NCBI GenBank assembly: GCA_947627135.1
Contig: CANQUV010000004.1
Span: 1-64,000 of the forward strand
From: an uncultured Clostridia bacterium
Lineage (GTDB): Bacteria > Bacillota > Clostridia > Oscillospirales > Acutalibacteraceae
Direction: 5' to 3'
DNA: 64,000 nucleotides
The position numbers and the translations under genes were made by a program. Position 1 is the first letter of the stretch, and every line of letters starts with the position of its first letter. Positions 29,804-40,276 of this stretch are shown here, piece after piece. The notes beneath the pieces were generated by a model. The model was not told where the DNA came from, searched no databases, and saw only the letters and a program-made list of their open reading frames with translations.

Positions 29804-29968
29804 TTATTTGGAAAGCTGTACGTCATTTGTAGGTTTAGGCGGATCAATTACATTTACAACCGTTTCCGCAATATGATTTTCTTCGTTTATTTTCTTTGCA
29901 GGAAACTCCATAGGATAAGTTGTATTTATCTCTCCTGTTTTGTTCTGCTTTTTTTCTTTATTTTCCAT
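29804..29968 (-). CDS. Hypothetical 54-aa protein
   Basis: ATG at 29968 after AAGGAAG; MENKEKKQNKTGEINTTYPMEFPAKK... Confidence 0.55.
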   Translation of the reverse strand: MENKEKKQNKTGEINTTYPMEFPAKKINEENHIAETVVNVIDPPKPTNDVQLSK

Positions 29969-30064
29969 AATTAACTTCCTTTTAATTGTTTTTGCAATAA
30001 TATTATTAGATTTATTAAACAAAATAAAACTTAAAATATATGGAAAATTAATTTTAAAAATAAA

Positions 30065-30091
30065 AAACAGGCAGAGAAATTCTCTGCCTGA
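30065..30091 (-). terminator. rplL operon terminator
   Basis: ACAGGCAGAG-AAATT-CTCTGCCTG; T-run on minus strand. Confidence 0.8.
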
Positions 30092-30128
30092 AAATTATTG
30101 ACTTTTAAGAAAAATCATTTAAGTAAAA

Positions 30129-30506
30129 TTACTTTAATTCTACTTCTGCACCAGCCTCTTCAAGTTTAGCTTTCATAGCTTCAGCGTCATCCTTACCAAC
30201 AGCTTCTTTAAGTGTCTTAGGAGCTCCATCAACTAAAGCTTTTGCTTCTTTAAGGCCTAAACCTGTTACTTCACGAACTACTTTAATAACAGCAATCTTG
30301 TTGCCGCCAGCAGCCTTAAGAACTACATCAAAGTCTGATTTTTCTTCGGCAGCAGCCTGTGAGCCTTCTGCAGGACCTGCAACTGCAACTGCAGCAGCTG
30401 CTGATACCCCAAATTCATCCTCAACAGCGTGTACAAGCTCAGAAAGCTCTAAAACTGTGAGGCCTTTTAATTCTTCAATAATAGCAGTAATCTTTTCAGA
30501 TGCCAT
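30129..30506 (-). CDS. rplL: 50S ribosomal protein L7/L12
   Basis: Canonical L7/L12; start moved to ATG 30506 after GGAGG. Confidence 0.97.
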   Translation of the reverse strand: MASEKITAIIEELKGLTVLELSELVHAVEDEFGVSAAAAVAVAGPAEGSQAAAEEKSDFDVVLKAAGGNKIAVIKVVREVTGLGLKEAKALVDGAPKTLKEAVGKDDAEAMKAKLEEAGAEVELK

Positions 30507-30600
30507 TTTATTTACCTCCAATATAATTATAAAATTATTTTTCTTTTAAATTTTAAATATTTCGGTTTTGCAGCAATTATTAAGCTGCCTCGTCTTTAGA

Positions 30601-31206
30601 CTATTCTGCCGGTGCGGCTTCTTGTGCAGGAGCCTCTTCAACAGGAGCAGTTTCTTCTGCTGCAGGAGCAGTCTCCTCTGCAGGAGTTTCCTCAGCTTTT
30701 TCCTCAGGAATTGCACCGCCCTTGTCAACTAATGCCTGAATAACACGGGCAAAAGCTGAAATTGGTGCCTGGAATGCACCAAGAACATTTGCAAGAAGAA
30801 CATCACGGGTCGGTAATTTAGAAAGACCAACGATTGTTTCGTTATCTACTACTGCACCATCCATAAAACCGGTTTTGATTTTAAAGTTATCATGATCCTT
30901 TGCATAAGCACAAAGAATACGAGCGGCAGCAGCATAGTCTTCATCGCTAGTAGCAATAGCTGTTGTACCGTTAAGAGTAGGAATAATGTCGTTAAGACCA
31001 ACTTCCTCACACGCTCTTGTTAAAAGGGTGTTTTTAACTACTGTATAATTAACGCCGGCTTCACGAAGCTCTTTTCTGAGCTTTGTATCATCTTCAACAT
31101 TAATACCTTCATAGCTAACGACAACGCCTGTAACAGAGTTTTTAAGTCTTTCTGAGAGTTCAGCAACTATGGCTTTTTTTGCTTCTAAAACGCTTTGACT
31201 TGGCAA
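30601..31206 (-). CDS. rplJ: 50S ribosomal protein L10
   Basis: L10 sequence; TTG start after GGAGGTG; Ala/Glu/Pro-rich C-terminal extension. Confidence 0.95.
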   Translation of the reverse strand: MPSQSVLEAKKAIVAELSERLKNSVTGVVVSYEGINVEDDTKLRKELREAGVNYTVVKNTLLTRACEEVGLNDIIPTLNGTTAIATSDEDYAAAARILCAYAKDHDNFKIKTGFMDGAVVDNETIVGLSKLPTRDVLLANVLGAFQAPISAFARVIQALVDKGGAIPEEKAEETPAEETAPAAEETAPVEEAPAQEAAPAE

Positions 31207-31253
31207 GTTTAATTCACCTCCGTTAATACTAATCTCTAATAATAACGCAGTTC

Positions 31254-31440
31254 AAAAAAACATCCCTCCAAAGACATGGAGGGAAGGTTAAATACAATTT
31301 AAGCATAGATATATTATGCTTTTAATGCACTTTCCTCGGCAGGCAGAAATTAACTCTTTACGCTTTATGCTAAAATTCAGTTTAATTAAAGTTTAGCATT
31401 ATGCACCTGCTGTCTTTAGAACAGCGAATATATTGTAACA
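31254..31440 (-). ncRNA. L10 (rplJL) leader with attenuator
   Basis: CCTGCCGAGGAAAGTGC on minus strand plus terminator TCCCTCCA-TGTCTT-TGGAGGGA TGTTTTTTT, between rplA and rplJ. Confidence 0.8.
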
Positions 31441-31461
31441 CAAAAGTGTTAGCTTGTCAAA

Positions 31462-32160
31462 TTATACTGTAAATTTAGCAGGGTTAATTCTAACGCTCGG
31501 ACCCATTGTTGAAGTTACAGCACAAGACTTAATATACTGACCTTTTGCAGCTGCAGGTTTAGCTTTAATGATAGCGCCCATTAAAGTATCAAAGTTTTCA
31601 ATAAGTTTCTGCTCACCGAAACTTGCCTTGCCGATAGGACAGTGAATAATATTAGTTTTATCAAGACGGTACTCAATTTTACCTGCTTTAGCTTCTTTAA
31701 CAGCTTTTGCAACGTCAGGAGTAACAGTACCTGCTTTTGGGTTAGGCATTAAGCCGCGAGGTCCTAAAATTTTACCTAAACGACCAACAATACCCATGCA
31801 GTCAGGAGTTGTAATAAGAACATCAAAATCCATCCAGTTTTCCGACTGAATTTTTTGTGCCATATCTTCAGCACCGACAAAATCAGCACCTGCGTCTTTT
31901 GCAGCCTGTTCGTTTTCGTCACCCTTGCAGATAACTAAGACCTTTACATTTTTACCTGTACCGTTAGGAAGAACGATAGCACCTCTAACCTGCTGGTCAG
32001 CATGACGAGAGTCAACACCGAGTTTTACATGAAGTTCGATAGTTTCGTCAAACTTAGCAGTCGCAGTTTTTATAACTGTTGCAAGTGCTTCGTCAGAGTC
32101 ATATAATTTTGTTTTGTCAATCAGTTTTGCACTGTCAACATATTTTTTACCGTGTTTCAT
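31462..32160 (-). CDS. rplA: 50S ribosomal protein L1
   Basis: Canonical L1 ([21 protein letters not shown]). Confidence 0.97.
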   Translation of the reverse strand: MKHGKKYVDSAKLIDKTKLYDSDEALATVIKTATAKFDETIELHVKLGVDSRHADQQVRGAIVLPNGTGKNVKVLVICKGDENEQAAKDAGADFVGAEDMAQKIQSENWMDFDVLITTPDCMGIVGRLGKILGPRGLMPNPKAGTVTPDVAKAVKEAKAGKIEYRLDKTNIIHCPIGKASFGEQKLIENFDTLMGAIIKAKPAAAKGQYIKSCAVTSTMGPSVRINPAKFTV

Positions 32161-32215
32161 CGTTATCCTCCATAATTAGGTGGTTCAGCGGAATTTTCCT
32201 CCCACCCGGAATAAT

Positions 32216-32641
32216 TTAGTCAACTACTTCAATGCCCATGCTTCTTGCAGTACCTGCAATCATGCTCATAGCGCTTTCAACGCTGGAAGCATTTAAGTCA
32301 GGCATTTTCTGTTCAGCAATTTTCTGAACCTGTTCACGGGTAATTTTTGCAACTTTGTTTTTGTTAGGAACGCCGGAACCTGACTGAATTCCGCATGCCT
32401 TTTTAATAAGTACAGCTGCAGGCGGTGTCTTTGTAATAAAAGTGAAAGAACGGTCTGCATATACTGTGATTACAACAGGAATAATAAGTCCTGCATCATT
32501 TTTAGTGCGTTCGTTAAAATCCTTTGTGAACGCAACAATGTTTACACCGTGCTGACCAAGAGCCGGTCCAACCGGTGGTGCCGGAGTAGCCTTTCCGGCA
32601 GGTATTTGCAGCTTAATTAAGCCTACTACCTTTTGAGCCAT
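32216..32641 (-). CDS. rplK: 50S ribosomal protein L11
   Basis: [24 protein letters not shown]; start moved to ATG 32641. Confidence 0.97.
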   Translation of the reverse strand: MAQKVVGLIKLQIPAGKATPAPPVGPALGQHGVNIVAFTKDFNERTKNDAGLIIPVVITVYADRSFTFITKTPPAAVLIKKACGIQSGSGVPNKNKVAKITREQVQKIAEQKMPDLNASSVESAMSMIAGTARSMGIEVVD

Positions 32642-32758
32642 TGTTTTTGCACCTCCAAAATTCGTGGTAAATTGCGGGACGCCACTATGTAGGTTCCCTC
32701 CCACAGGAAACAAAGTGTTCCCAAATAAAAAGCAAATTGCTTATTATTTATAAATTAA

Positions 32759-33286
32759 TTAATCTTCTACTGCCTCAGCCTGATTAAGTTCAAGCTCAAC
32801 AGGAGTTTCTCGTCCGAACATTGAAACTACAACTCGGACATAATTTTTGTCGGCATCAAGTTCTTCAACGGTACCAACAAAGTCCTCAAGAGGACCGTCG
32901 ATAATGCGAACAGAATCACCCACATTATATGATATATCTATTGTTCTGGATTCAACGCCCATTCTGTAAACTTCTTCCAAAGTAAGCGGAACCGGCTTTG
33001 ATGAAGGTCCTACAAATCCCGTACATCCACGGATATTGCGGACAACATACCAAGTTTCATCAGTATATACCATCTTAACAAAAACATAACCGGGATAAAG
33101 TTTGTGTTCAACTTGCTTTTCCTTGTCATCTTTAATTTCTGTCACAATTTCAGTAGGAACTTTAACTTCTTTAATTAGATCCTGAAGATTTCTGTTTTCA
33201 ACAGTTGTAATTAAATTAGAAGCCACCTTGTTCTCATATCCTGAATAGGTATGAACTACATACCATTTTGCTTCTTGATCTGCCAT
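32759..33286 (-). CDS. nusG: Transcription termination/antitermination factor NusG
   Basis: KWYVVHTYSGYENKVASNL; KOW region. Confidence 0.97.
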   Translation of the reverse strand: MADQEAKWYVVHTYSGYENKVASNLITTVENRNLQDLIKEVKVPTEIVTEIKDDKEKQVEHKLYPGYVFVKMVYTDETWYVVRNIRGCTGFVGPSSKPVPLTLEEVYRMGVESRTIDISYNVGDSVRIIDGPLEDFVGTVEELDADKNYVRVVVSMFGRETPVELELNQAEAVED

Positions 33287-33326
33287 TACTTACACCCTTT
33301 CTAAAAGTTGGTAAATACTTAACAGA

Positions 33327-33590
33327 TTAAGCAGAATACATAGACATTACCAAACTCAACAAAGCAAACAAACCAGAATCAAGGGCATATACAAATACAC
33401 CTATTACTGCTATCACCAAAAGTACGATACCAAAGTTTTTGGTTGTTTGAATTGGTGTTGGCCAAGTGATTTTTTTAATTTCACCCTTGCACTCACGGAG
33501 ATATTTTAAAGCTCTTGAAAAAATGTTTGGCTTTTTATTTTTTTTAGCTGCCTTTTTCACAGTTTTTGTTTCAAGATTTTTTTCAGCCAT
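33327..33590 (-). CDS. secE: Preprotein translocase SecE
   Basis: YLRECKGEIKKITWPTPIQT. Confidence 0.93.
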   Translation of the reverse strand: MAEKNLETKTVKKAAKKNKKPNIFSRALKYLRECKGEIKKITWPTPIQTTKNFGIVLLVIAVIGVFVYALDSGLFALLSLVMSMYSA

Positions 33591-33604
33591 TTTTTACCTC
33601 CATA

Positions 33605-33754
33605 TTATTTTGTTTCCTTGTGAAGAGTATGTTTCTTGCAGAATCTGCAATACTTGTTCATCTCAAGCCTGTCAGGATTATTTTTCTTGTTTTTCATTGT
33701 GTTGTAATTTCGTTGTTTGCACTCTGTGCAGGCAAGTGTAATTTTTACTCTCAT
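33605..33754 (-). CDS. rpmG: 50S ribosomal protein L33 (absent from supplied ORF track)
   Basis: [49 protein letters not shown] read from minus strand; CxxC zinc motifs; SD GGAGGTG. Confidence 0.95.
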   Translation of the reverse strand: MRVKITLACTECKQRNYNTMKNKKNNPDRLEMNKYCRFCKKHTLHKETK

Positions 33755-33988
33755 TAGCGGCACCTCCAGCTTATTTTAGGAATTTTACAGCCTCCCTCAA
33801 AAGGGCACAAAAAAAATACCCCTTTTATGAGGTAAAGTCATTATAACACAGGGAGGTCAAATCGTCAAGAGTTTTTTGGAAATTTATGATTATATATTTT
33901 TGAATGTTTGTATCTTATTGTAAATAATCTTTTAACTTGAATAAGTAATCATAAACTAAGGCGGGATTTCTCCCGCCTTACTCAGCAA

Positions 33989-34798
33989 TTAATTTTGAGC
34001 TTCTGAAAGTCTTTGAACCATAGATTTTTTCTTCTTTTTAATTTTTTCAGGTTTAACTTTTTTTCCTTTGAACTTTCTAGCACCCTTCCATGCTTTTTGT
34101 AAATCCTCACTTAAATACTCATCAACAGCATCCCATTTGCTCTCATCAATAGAATTAAGAAGTACAATTGTAATAATTGAGCGGGTATCAACGTCTCCGT
34201 TAGAATACTGCGTACTTAAAAGCTGTCCTAACTTTTCAAGCTGTGGCTTTGAAGCTGTCTTTACATAATTACAAATCTTCGGAACAATATGCTCTTTAGA
34301 AAATGTAACACCTCTAAACGGATAATAGTATTCATCTTCAAGCTTGATTTCCTCTTTTAATTCCGGAAATAATGAAACAAAACGCTTTGCAAGAAAAATC
34401 GGATCTGCATTTCCCTCGTCTTCGTTTTTCTTCTTTTTAGCTTTGGTTGTTTTCAACCTTTTAATAGCAACAGTTCCGGATACAGCTTCAACAAAATCGT
34501 TTGCTATACTTTCCGCTTCTTTACTGCCGTCTGTTTCAGGATCAAACATCCATGTTGCAAGAGTTCTCCATTCATTGTCCGGTCCATCGTCTGTCATGGC
34601 ACAGGAACGCATTAAAATATGCTTTTTATCAAAATAATATATTATTGAATAAGCTATGCTTTCTCCTGTAAATAAAGCAACCTTTTCGTTTTCATTGTCA
34701 TTTGAAACCTTTTGCTCCTCCACACCCTGCTCTGCAAGAGTTGCTTTAACCTTATCGGTAATAAGTTTAAAATTTTTATCTAATACATTATCCAACAA
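33989..34798 (-). CDS. Conserved hypothetical protein
   Basis: Long ORF; Lys-rich segments; no family recognised. Confidence 0.6.
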   Translation of the reverse strand: MLDNVLDKNFKLITDKVKATLAEQGVEEQKVSNDNENEKVALFTGESIAYSIIYYFDKKHILMRSCAMTDDGPDNEWRTLATWMFDPETDGSKEAESIANDFVEAVSGTVAIKRLKTTKAKKKKNEDEGNADPIFLAKRFVSLFPELKEEIKLEDEYYYPFRGVTFSKEHIVPKICNYVKTASKPQLEKLGQLLSTQYSNGDVDTRSIITIVLLNSIDESKWDAVDEYLSEDLQKAWKGARKFKGKKVKPEKIKKKKKSMVQRLSEAQN

Positions 34799-34974
34799 AA
34801 ATCATTCCTTTATATATAAACTGACAAGTTTTAATAAATCATATAATGAATTGATTATACAATCATTTTATAACTTTGTCAAAGGTTTTTAAGTTGCAAT
34901 TGTACTTGCAAGGGTTGCATTTATATGCTATCATTAGTATAAGTGTAAATATGTATATTTTTGGAGATGATTAT

Positions 34975-35796
34975 ATGTCTTCTGCTCCGATAGGAGTTTT
35001 TGATTCAGGTTTAGGGGGTTTAACTGCCGTAAAAGAATTTTTAAATGTACTGCCATACGAAAGTATAGTGTATTTTGGCGATACAGGCAGAGTGCCTTAC
35101 GGAAACCGAAGTAATGATACGATAAACAAGTATGCTCTTCAGGACGCTGAATTTCTTTTAAAGTATAATGTTAAAATGATCGTTGCCGCCTGTGGTACTG
35201 TAAGCTCTGTTTCAAAAGATTTAGGAGATAAGCTTCCCGTTCCATATACAGGAGTTGTATCTCCAACAGCTTATGCCGCCGCAGAAAAAACAAGAAACGG
35301 AAAGATCGGCGTTATTGGTACTACCGCTACAATTAACAGTCATAGCTATAAGATCTCCCTTGAAAAAAAACATCCCAATTTAAAAGTCTATGAACAAAAC
35401 TGTCCGTTGTTTGTTCCACTGGTTGAAAACGGATTTATAAATAAAGACGACCAAATCGTACGACTTGTAATAAAAAGATACCTTACACCATTAATAGAAG
35501 CAGGTATTGATACTCTTATTTTAGGATGCACCCACTACCCTATTTTAAGTAATGCAATTTCGTCTGTTTTAGGAGAAAAGGTAACTCTTGTTGATTCAGG
35601 AAAAGAAACTGCAATTTATGCGGCAAAGGTTTTAAAAGAAAACGGACTGCTTAATGAAAGTGATAAAAAAGGAACCTGCAAATTTTTTGTAAGCGATACA
35701 CCTGATGATTTCAATAATGTTGCAGGTCTGTTTTTAGGTAGGAAAATGGATCATAAGGTAGAGCAAATTAATATTGAAGAATACATAAATAAATAA
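34975..35796 (+). CDS. murI: Glutamate racemase
   Basis: IGVFDSGLGGLTAVKEF; AACGTVSS; LGCTHYP; start moved to ATG 34975 after GGAGATG. Confidence 0.95.
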   Translation: MSSAPIGVFDSGLGGLTAVKEFLNVLPYESIVYFGDTGRVPYGNRSNDTINKYALQDAEFLLKYNVKMIVAACGTVSSVSKDLGDKLPVPYTGVVSPTAYAAAEKTRNGKIGVIGTTATINSHSYKISLEKKHPNLKVYEQNCPLFVPLVENGFINKDDQIVRLVIKRYLTPLIEAGIDTLILGCTHYPILSNAISSVLGEKVTLVDSGKETAIYAAKVLKENGLLNESDKKGTCKFFVSDTPDDFNNVAGLFLGRKMDHKVEQINIEEYINK

Positions 35797-35808
35797 AAAG
35801 GAAATGTT

Positions 35809-36243
35809 ATGGAACATAATTATTTAATTACAGTTTTAGGTATTCAAGAGGTAGACGGAGAAAAGGATTCTGTTGAGGTTATAACAGAGGGCGATTTAGT
35901 TACAAAAAATGACCGCACATATATTTCTTATAAAGAATATAATGAAGATGATCCTAAAATTTACTCCACAAATCTTATTAAAATTGAAGATGATAAAAAG
36001 GTAACAGTTATAAGAAAAGGCGAAATTGAAAGCCGTCTTATTTTGGAAGAGGGAAAGCGTCATCAATGTTATTACAAAACACCGTTTGGTAATATGATGA
36101 TTGGAATTTATACGGAAAATATAAATATAAATCTTAATAAAAAAGGCGGAAAACTCAATTTAAAATATTATCTTGATTTTAATAATGATCTTGTAAGCAA
36201 TAATGAACTGAAAATAAAAGTAAAGGAAAAACTAAAAGATTAA
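35809..36243 (+). CDS. DUF1934 (YwiB-like) beta-barrel protein
   Basis: TYISYKEYNEDDPKIYSTNLIKIEDDKKVTVIRKGEIESRLILEEGKRHQCYYKTPFGNMMIGIYT; upstream of argS. Confidence 0.8.
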   Translation: MEHNYLITVLGIQEVDGEKDSVEVITEGDLVTKNDRTYISYKEYNEDDPKIYSTNLIKIEDDKKVTVIRKGEIESRLILEEGKRHQCYYKTPFGNMMIGIYTENININLNKKGGKLNLKYYLDFNNDLVSNNELKIKVKEKLKD

Positions 36244-36257
36244 GGCAGGAAAACTAT

Positions 36258-37997
36258 ATGGCGAATACAGCACAAACAGCAAAAGAACAGTTAAACAATG
36301 TATTAACAAATGCTATTAAAAGAGCAATAGAAAAAAAAGTTCTTCCAAACGCAGAACTCCCCGAATTTATAATAGAAACTCCCGCAGACAGAAAAAACGG
36401 AGATTTAGCCACAAATGCTGCTATGGCAGGTGCAAAAACATTTAAAATGCCTCCATTTAAAATTGCACAGGCAATTACGGAAAATATCAATCTTGAAAAT
36501 ACATATTTTGAAAAATGTGAAACCGCAGGACCGGGCTTTATAAATTTTTTCTACTCGCCTGCTTTTTATACATCTGTTTTGCGAGATGTCGAAACAGAAA
36601 AAGAAAGTTTCGGCAGAACCGACTACGGCAAAGGCAAAAAGGTTATGGTTGAATTTGTATCTGCAAACCCAACAGGACCTATGCACATGGGAAATGCAAG
36701 AGGCGGTGCTTTAGGAGATTGTCTTGCAGCAGTTTTAGACCATGCAGGATACAGCGTATGGCGTGAGTTTTATGTAAACGACGCAGGAAATCAAATAGAG
36801 AAATTCGGCTGTTCATTGGAAGCAAGATATTTGCAGATTTTTAAAGGCGATGAAATTGTTTTTCCTGAGGACGGTTATCAAGGTGTCGATATTACAGAGC
36901 TCGCACAGGAATATGCAGATGTTCACGGTGATAAGCTATTAAAGGTTACATCAAATGAAAGAAAACAAGCTCTTGTAGATTTTGCACTTCCTAAAAACAT
37001 TTTGAAAATGCAGTCTGATATGTTAAAATACAGAATCAACTATGATAAATGGTTTTTTGAAAGCGAACTTCATAAAAGCGGTGCAGTTAAGGCTGTTGTA
37101 GATTTGCTGACCGAAAAGGGACTTACCTATGAGAAAGAAGGCGCATTGTGGTATAAAAACAAAGAGGTTGTAACAAACATTTTAAAATCGCAGGGCAAAA
37201 CCGACGACTACATTGAAAAGCTTGAGTTAAAGGACGATGTACTTATACGTCAAAACGGAAACCCCACATATTTTGCCGCAGATATTGCATACCATAAAAA
37301 CAAATTTGACAGAGGCTTTGACACCTGCATTGATGTTTGGGGTGCAGACCATCACGGTCATGTTATGCGTATGAAAGGCGCTATGGAAGCCATAGGATAT
37401 GATAAGGACAAATTAGACGTTGTACTTATGCAGCTTGTAAAGCTTGTAAGAAACGGAGAAATTGTAAAAATGAGCAAACGAACAGGCAAGGCAATCCAGC
37501 TTGGAGATTTGCTTGAAGAAGTACCCGTTGACAGCGCAAGATTCTTGTTTAACACACGAGAAGCAAATTCACAAATGGATTTTGACCTTGAACTTGCTGT
37601 TACTCAGGATAACCAAAACCCTGTTTATTATGTTCAGTATGCACACGCAAGAATTTGCAGTATTTTAAAAGCACTTGAAAGCGAAAACATTATTGCAAGA
37701 GCTTGCAGTGATGAAGAGCTTGCACTTTTAACCACCGACGAAGAAAGAGAATTAATTCATCATATTTCGCAATTTGAAAGTGAAATCAATTCATCTGCAA
37801 AAGAATACGACCCTACGAAAATCACCCGTTATGTAACGCAGACAGCAACCCTGTTCCATAAATTCTATAATGCCTGCCGTGTAAAGGGTGAAGATGAAAA
37901 GCTTATGCAGGCAAGACTTACCCTCTGTCTTGCAGTTAAAACGGTAATCAAAAACATTCTCACAATGTTTAATATTAATTGTCCTGAGCAGATGTAA
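36258..37997 (+). CDS. argS: Arginine--tRNA ligase
   Basis: VEFVSANPTGPMHMGNARGGALGD HIGH-type motif; KMSKRTGKAI. Confidence 0.96.
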   Translation: MANTAQTAKEQLNNVLTNAIKRAIEKKVLPNAELPEFIIETPADRKNGDLATNAAMAGAKTFKMPPFKIAQAITENINLENTYFEKCETAGPGFINFFYSPAFYTSVLRDVETEKESFGRTDYGKGKKVMVEFVSANPTGPMHMGNARGGALGDCLAAVLDHAGYSVWREFYVNDAGNQIEKFGCSLEARYLQIFKGDEIVFPEDGYQGVDITELAQEYADVHGDKLLKVTSNERKQALVDFALPKNILKMQSDMLKYRINYDKWFFESELHKSGAVKAVVDLLTEKGLTYEKEGALWYKNKEVVTNILKSQGKTDDYIEKLELKDDVLIRQNGNPTYFAADIAYHKNKFDRGFDTCIDVWGADHHGHVMRMKGAMEAIGYDKDKLDVVLMQLVKLVRNGEIVKMSKRTGKAIQLGDLLEEVPVDSARFLFNTREANSQMDFDLELAVTQDNQNPVYYVQYAHARICSILKALESENIIARACSDEELALLTTDEERELIHHISQFESEINSSAKEYDPTKITRYVTQTATLFHKFYNACRVKGEDEKLMQARLTLCLAVKTVIKNILTMFNINCPEQM

Positions 37998-38021
37998 TTA
38001 AAATATTTGGTAATAAAATTT

Positions 38022-38061
38022 TAAGGCTTGACACTTAATTTAAAAGTGCCAAGCCTTTTTA
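38022..38061. terminator. Intrinsic terminator
   Basis: AGGCTTGaCACTT..AAGTGcCAAGCCTTTTTA. Confidence 0.75.
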
Positions 38062-38064
38062 TTT

Positions 38065-38472
38065 TTATTGATTTTCAAATCTGTTGTAACCCCACCAATC
38101 AGGCAACAGTTCTTTTAATTTAACGGTTTCCCGATTTTCAAAATCAACTAAAATTTCAATGTTACCGCTGTTTTTATCAAGCTGCATCATATATTCTCTG
38201 CAAGCGCCGCAGGGTGAACCTACTTTTCCGTCTTCCATTACTGCAACTACCTTGTCGATTTTGCTTTCACCGTTTGTAATCATATTTGCTATTGCATTTC
38301 TCTCTGCACACATTCCTAAGGCAGACGCTGTATCAATACAAACGCCTACATAAATATTACCCTTATCGGTAAGTATCGCTGCGGCAACTCCTCCTGCTTC
38401 TATAAACGGTGAGATGACCCTGTCGTTTTGCACCTTTAATGCAGAAGTATAAAGCTTTTCCCATATATCCAT
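38065..38472 (-). CDS. cdd: Cytidine deaminase
   Basis: CAERNAIANMI; GSPCGACREYMMQ. Confidence 0.93.
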   Translation of the reverse strand: MDIWEKLYTSALKVQNDRVISPFIEAGGVAAAILTDKGNIYVGVCIDTASALGMCAERNAIANMITNGESKIDKVVAVMEDGKVGSPCGACREYMMQLDKNSGNIEILVDFENRETVKLKELLPDWWGYNRFENQ

Positions 38473-38488
38473 AACTAAAAACCTATAA

Positions 38489-38947
38489 TTAAAATATTTT
38501 ATTAAGTTCAGCTAAAAGTTTCGATTTAAAATCTTTGATTTCTTCTTTTGTAATTCTGTTACTTTCATCATACATAATTTCCATAGGAAGCCACCAGACA
38601 GGTCCTTTCCCGTTGTTTCCGTAATTCTCCATATCTTTGCTTTTTCTGGGAAACAAATGCCAATGAAGATGTGTTTCTCCGTTTCCTAAAAGTTCATAAT
38701 TCATTTTTTCAGCATTAAAAGCTGTTGATACAGCCTGAGCGACTAAAGACATCTCCTCAAGAAACTTTATTTTAAAATTCTTATCTAAATTAAAAAGCTC
38801 CGTTTCGTGAAGCTTACATAAAAACAATGTATAACCTTTAAAATACTGATGGTCGCCTAAAACAACATATCCTGTTTCAAGCTCTTTAACAAAATAAGGA
38901 TTAGATCCCTGTTTTATCATTTCAATTCTTTCGCATATAAAACACAT
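38489..38947 (-). CDS. HIT-like (histidine triad) protein
   Basis: MCFICERIEMIKQG; NGETHLHWHLFPRK; start moved to ATG 38947 after AAAGGAG. Confidence 0.88.
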   Translation of the reverse strand: MCFICERIEMIKQGSNPYFVKELETGYVVLGDHQYFKGYTLFLCKLHETELFNLDKNFKIKFLEEMSLVAQAVSTAFNAEKMNYELLGNGETHLHWHLFPRKSKDMENYGNNGKGPVWWLPMEIMYDESNRITKEEIKDFKSKLLAELNKIF

Positions 38948-38960
38948 TTTTTGTTCTCCT

Positions 38961-39401
38961 TTAATCAATAACTTGTTTATCATCATTAAACCTTTTGCTT
39001 TTAACTCTTCGTTTTTTTGGTGATTTTTCTTTGCTGACGCAAGTAAAAATAATTCCCAAAAGAGCAAGTGCCGCACTTATAATTGAAAATAAAATAGCTA
39101 AAAAGCTGTCGTGGTCTACTGAATTTTCAACTAAACAAATAACCATAGCAGTAATTAAAAAGCCAATTGCAATTATAAAAAGAATAAATCCTATTTTATA
39201 AAGAAAATTCATTCTTATTTTATTTCTTCTCTTATTTCTGTTTTTTATGATCCTCATTGTTCTTTCGCTTATGGAAAAATCTTCATTTTCGCTAATTGTT
39301 TTATCAACATTTTCATTGGTAATTTCAAAATAATAATTGTTTTTATTCTCTGTTACTGCTATGTTTTCCTGATTTAAAATTACATCATTTTTGTTTTCCA
39401 T
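38961..39401 (-). CDS. Hypothetical membrane protein
   Basis: Two TM segments; start codon uncertain (ATG 39401 or TTG 39410). Confidence 0.55.
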   Translation of the reverse strand: MENKNDVILNQENIAVTENKNNYYFEITNENVDKTISENEDFSISERTMRIIKNRNKRRNKIRMNFLYKIGFILFIIAIGFLITAMVICLVENSVDHDSFLAILFSIISAALALLGIIFTCVSKEKSPKKRRVKSKRFNDDKQVID

Positions 39402-39406
39402 AACAC

Positions 39407-40276
39407 TCAATTTCCTTTTTCTAAAAAATATATTTCATCTGCTAATTTTTTAAATTCTTCCATTTTAAGCTGTTCCGCCCTTGCATTTTGAGGAATTGAT
39501 AATTTATCTAAAATAGAATTAATCGTTTTTTTATTATATTCTAATGCTGAGCTTAAAGAATTTGACAGAGTTTTTCTCCTTTGATAAAATGCACCTTTAA
39601 CCACTTTAAAAAACATTTTGCTGCTTTTTACATTGACCGTAGGTTCATTTGTAATATCAAGTCTTATAACGCAGGAATCAACCTTTGGTGCAGGCATAAA
39701 TGAACCGGCACTTACATTAAATAAAAGTTTAGGTTTGCTGTAATAATTTACAGCAACAGTTAATGCACCGCCCAAGCGTGTTCCCACATTTGCACAAATC
39801 CTTTGACCGGCTTCCTTTTGCACCATAACCGTTAACGCAGTTACAGGCAGATTTTCCTCAAGTAATCTCATAATTACCGGAGAAGTTATATAATAGGGCA
39901 AATTAGCACAAACCACGACCTTCATATTTGGTAATTCGTTTTCTATAACCTTATGAAGATTTATTTTCATAATATCTCCGTTAATAACTTTAACATTTAT
40001 ATGGTCACTTAATGTTTCATTTAAAACAGGCAATAATCTTTTATCAAGCTCAATTGCAACTACTTTCTTCGCAGTTTTAGCAAGCTCGTTTGTTAAAACT
40101 CCTATTCCCGGCCCTATTTCTATTACTCCAGTGTTTTTATCTGCTCCGCACATTTCTGCCATTCTGGGGCATACAGATGGGTTAACAAGAAAATTTTGCC
40201 CAAGTGCTTTTGAAAATGTAAATCCGTGTTTTGAGAGTATTTCCTTTATTGTTCCGATATTCGATAAATTTTCCAT
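39407..40276 (-). CDS. rsmA: 16S rRNA (adenine1518/1519-N6)-dimethyltransferase
   Basis: LGQNFLVNPSV; VIEIGPGIGVLTNELA; CANLPYYITSP. Confidence 0.95.
   Translation of the reverse strand: MENLSNIGTIKEILSKHGFTFSKALGQNFLVNPSVCPRMAEMCGADKNTGVIEIGPGIGVLTNELAKTAKKVVAIELDKRLLPVLNETLSDHINVKVINGDIMKINLHKVIENELPNMKVVVCANLPYYITSPVIMRLLEENLPVTALTVMVQKEAGQRICANVGTRLGGALTVAVNYYSKPKLLFNVSAGSFMPAPKVDSCVIRLDITNEPTVNVKSSKMFFKVVKGAFYQRRKTLSNSLSSALEYNKKTINSILDKLSIPQNARAEQLKMEEFKKLADEIYFLEKGN

Noticed and set aside
33959-33980. AGGCGGGA...TCCCGCCT hairpin as terminator of the 33989-34798 gene
   Set aside because: Good stem but little T-run; not listed as a confident terminator, though the position is compatible.
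36200-36258. T-box leaders for argS or aspS
   Set aside because: No specifier/antiterminator T-box motif was seen in the short upstream gaps.
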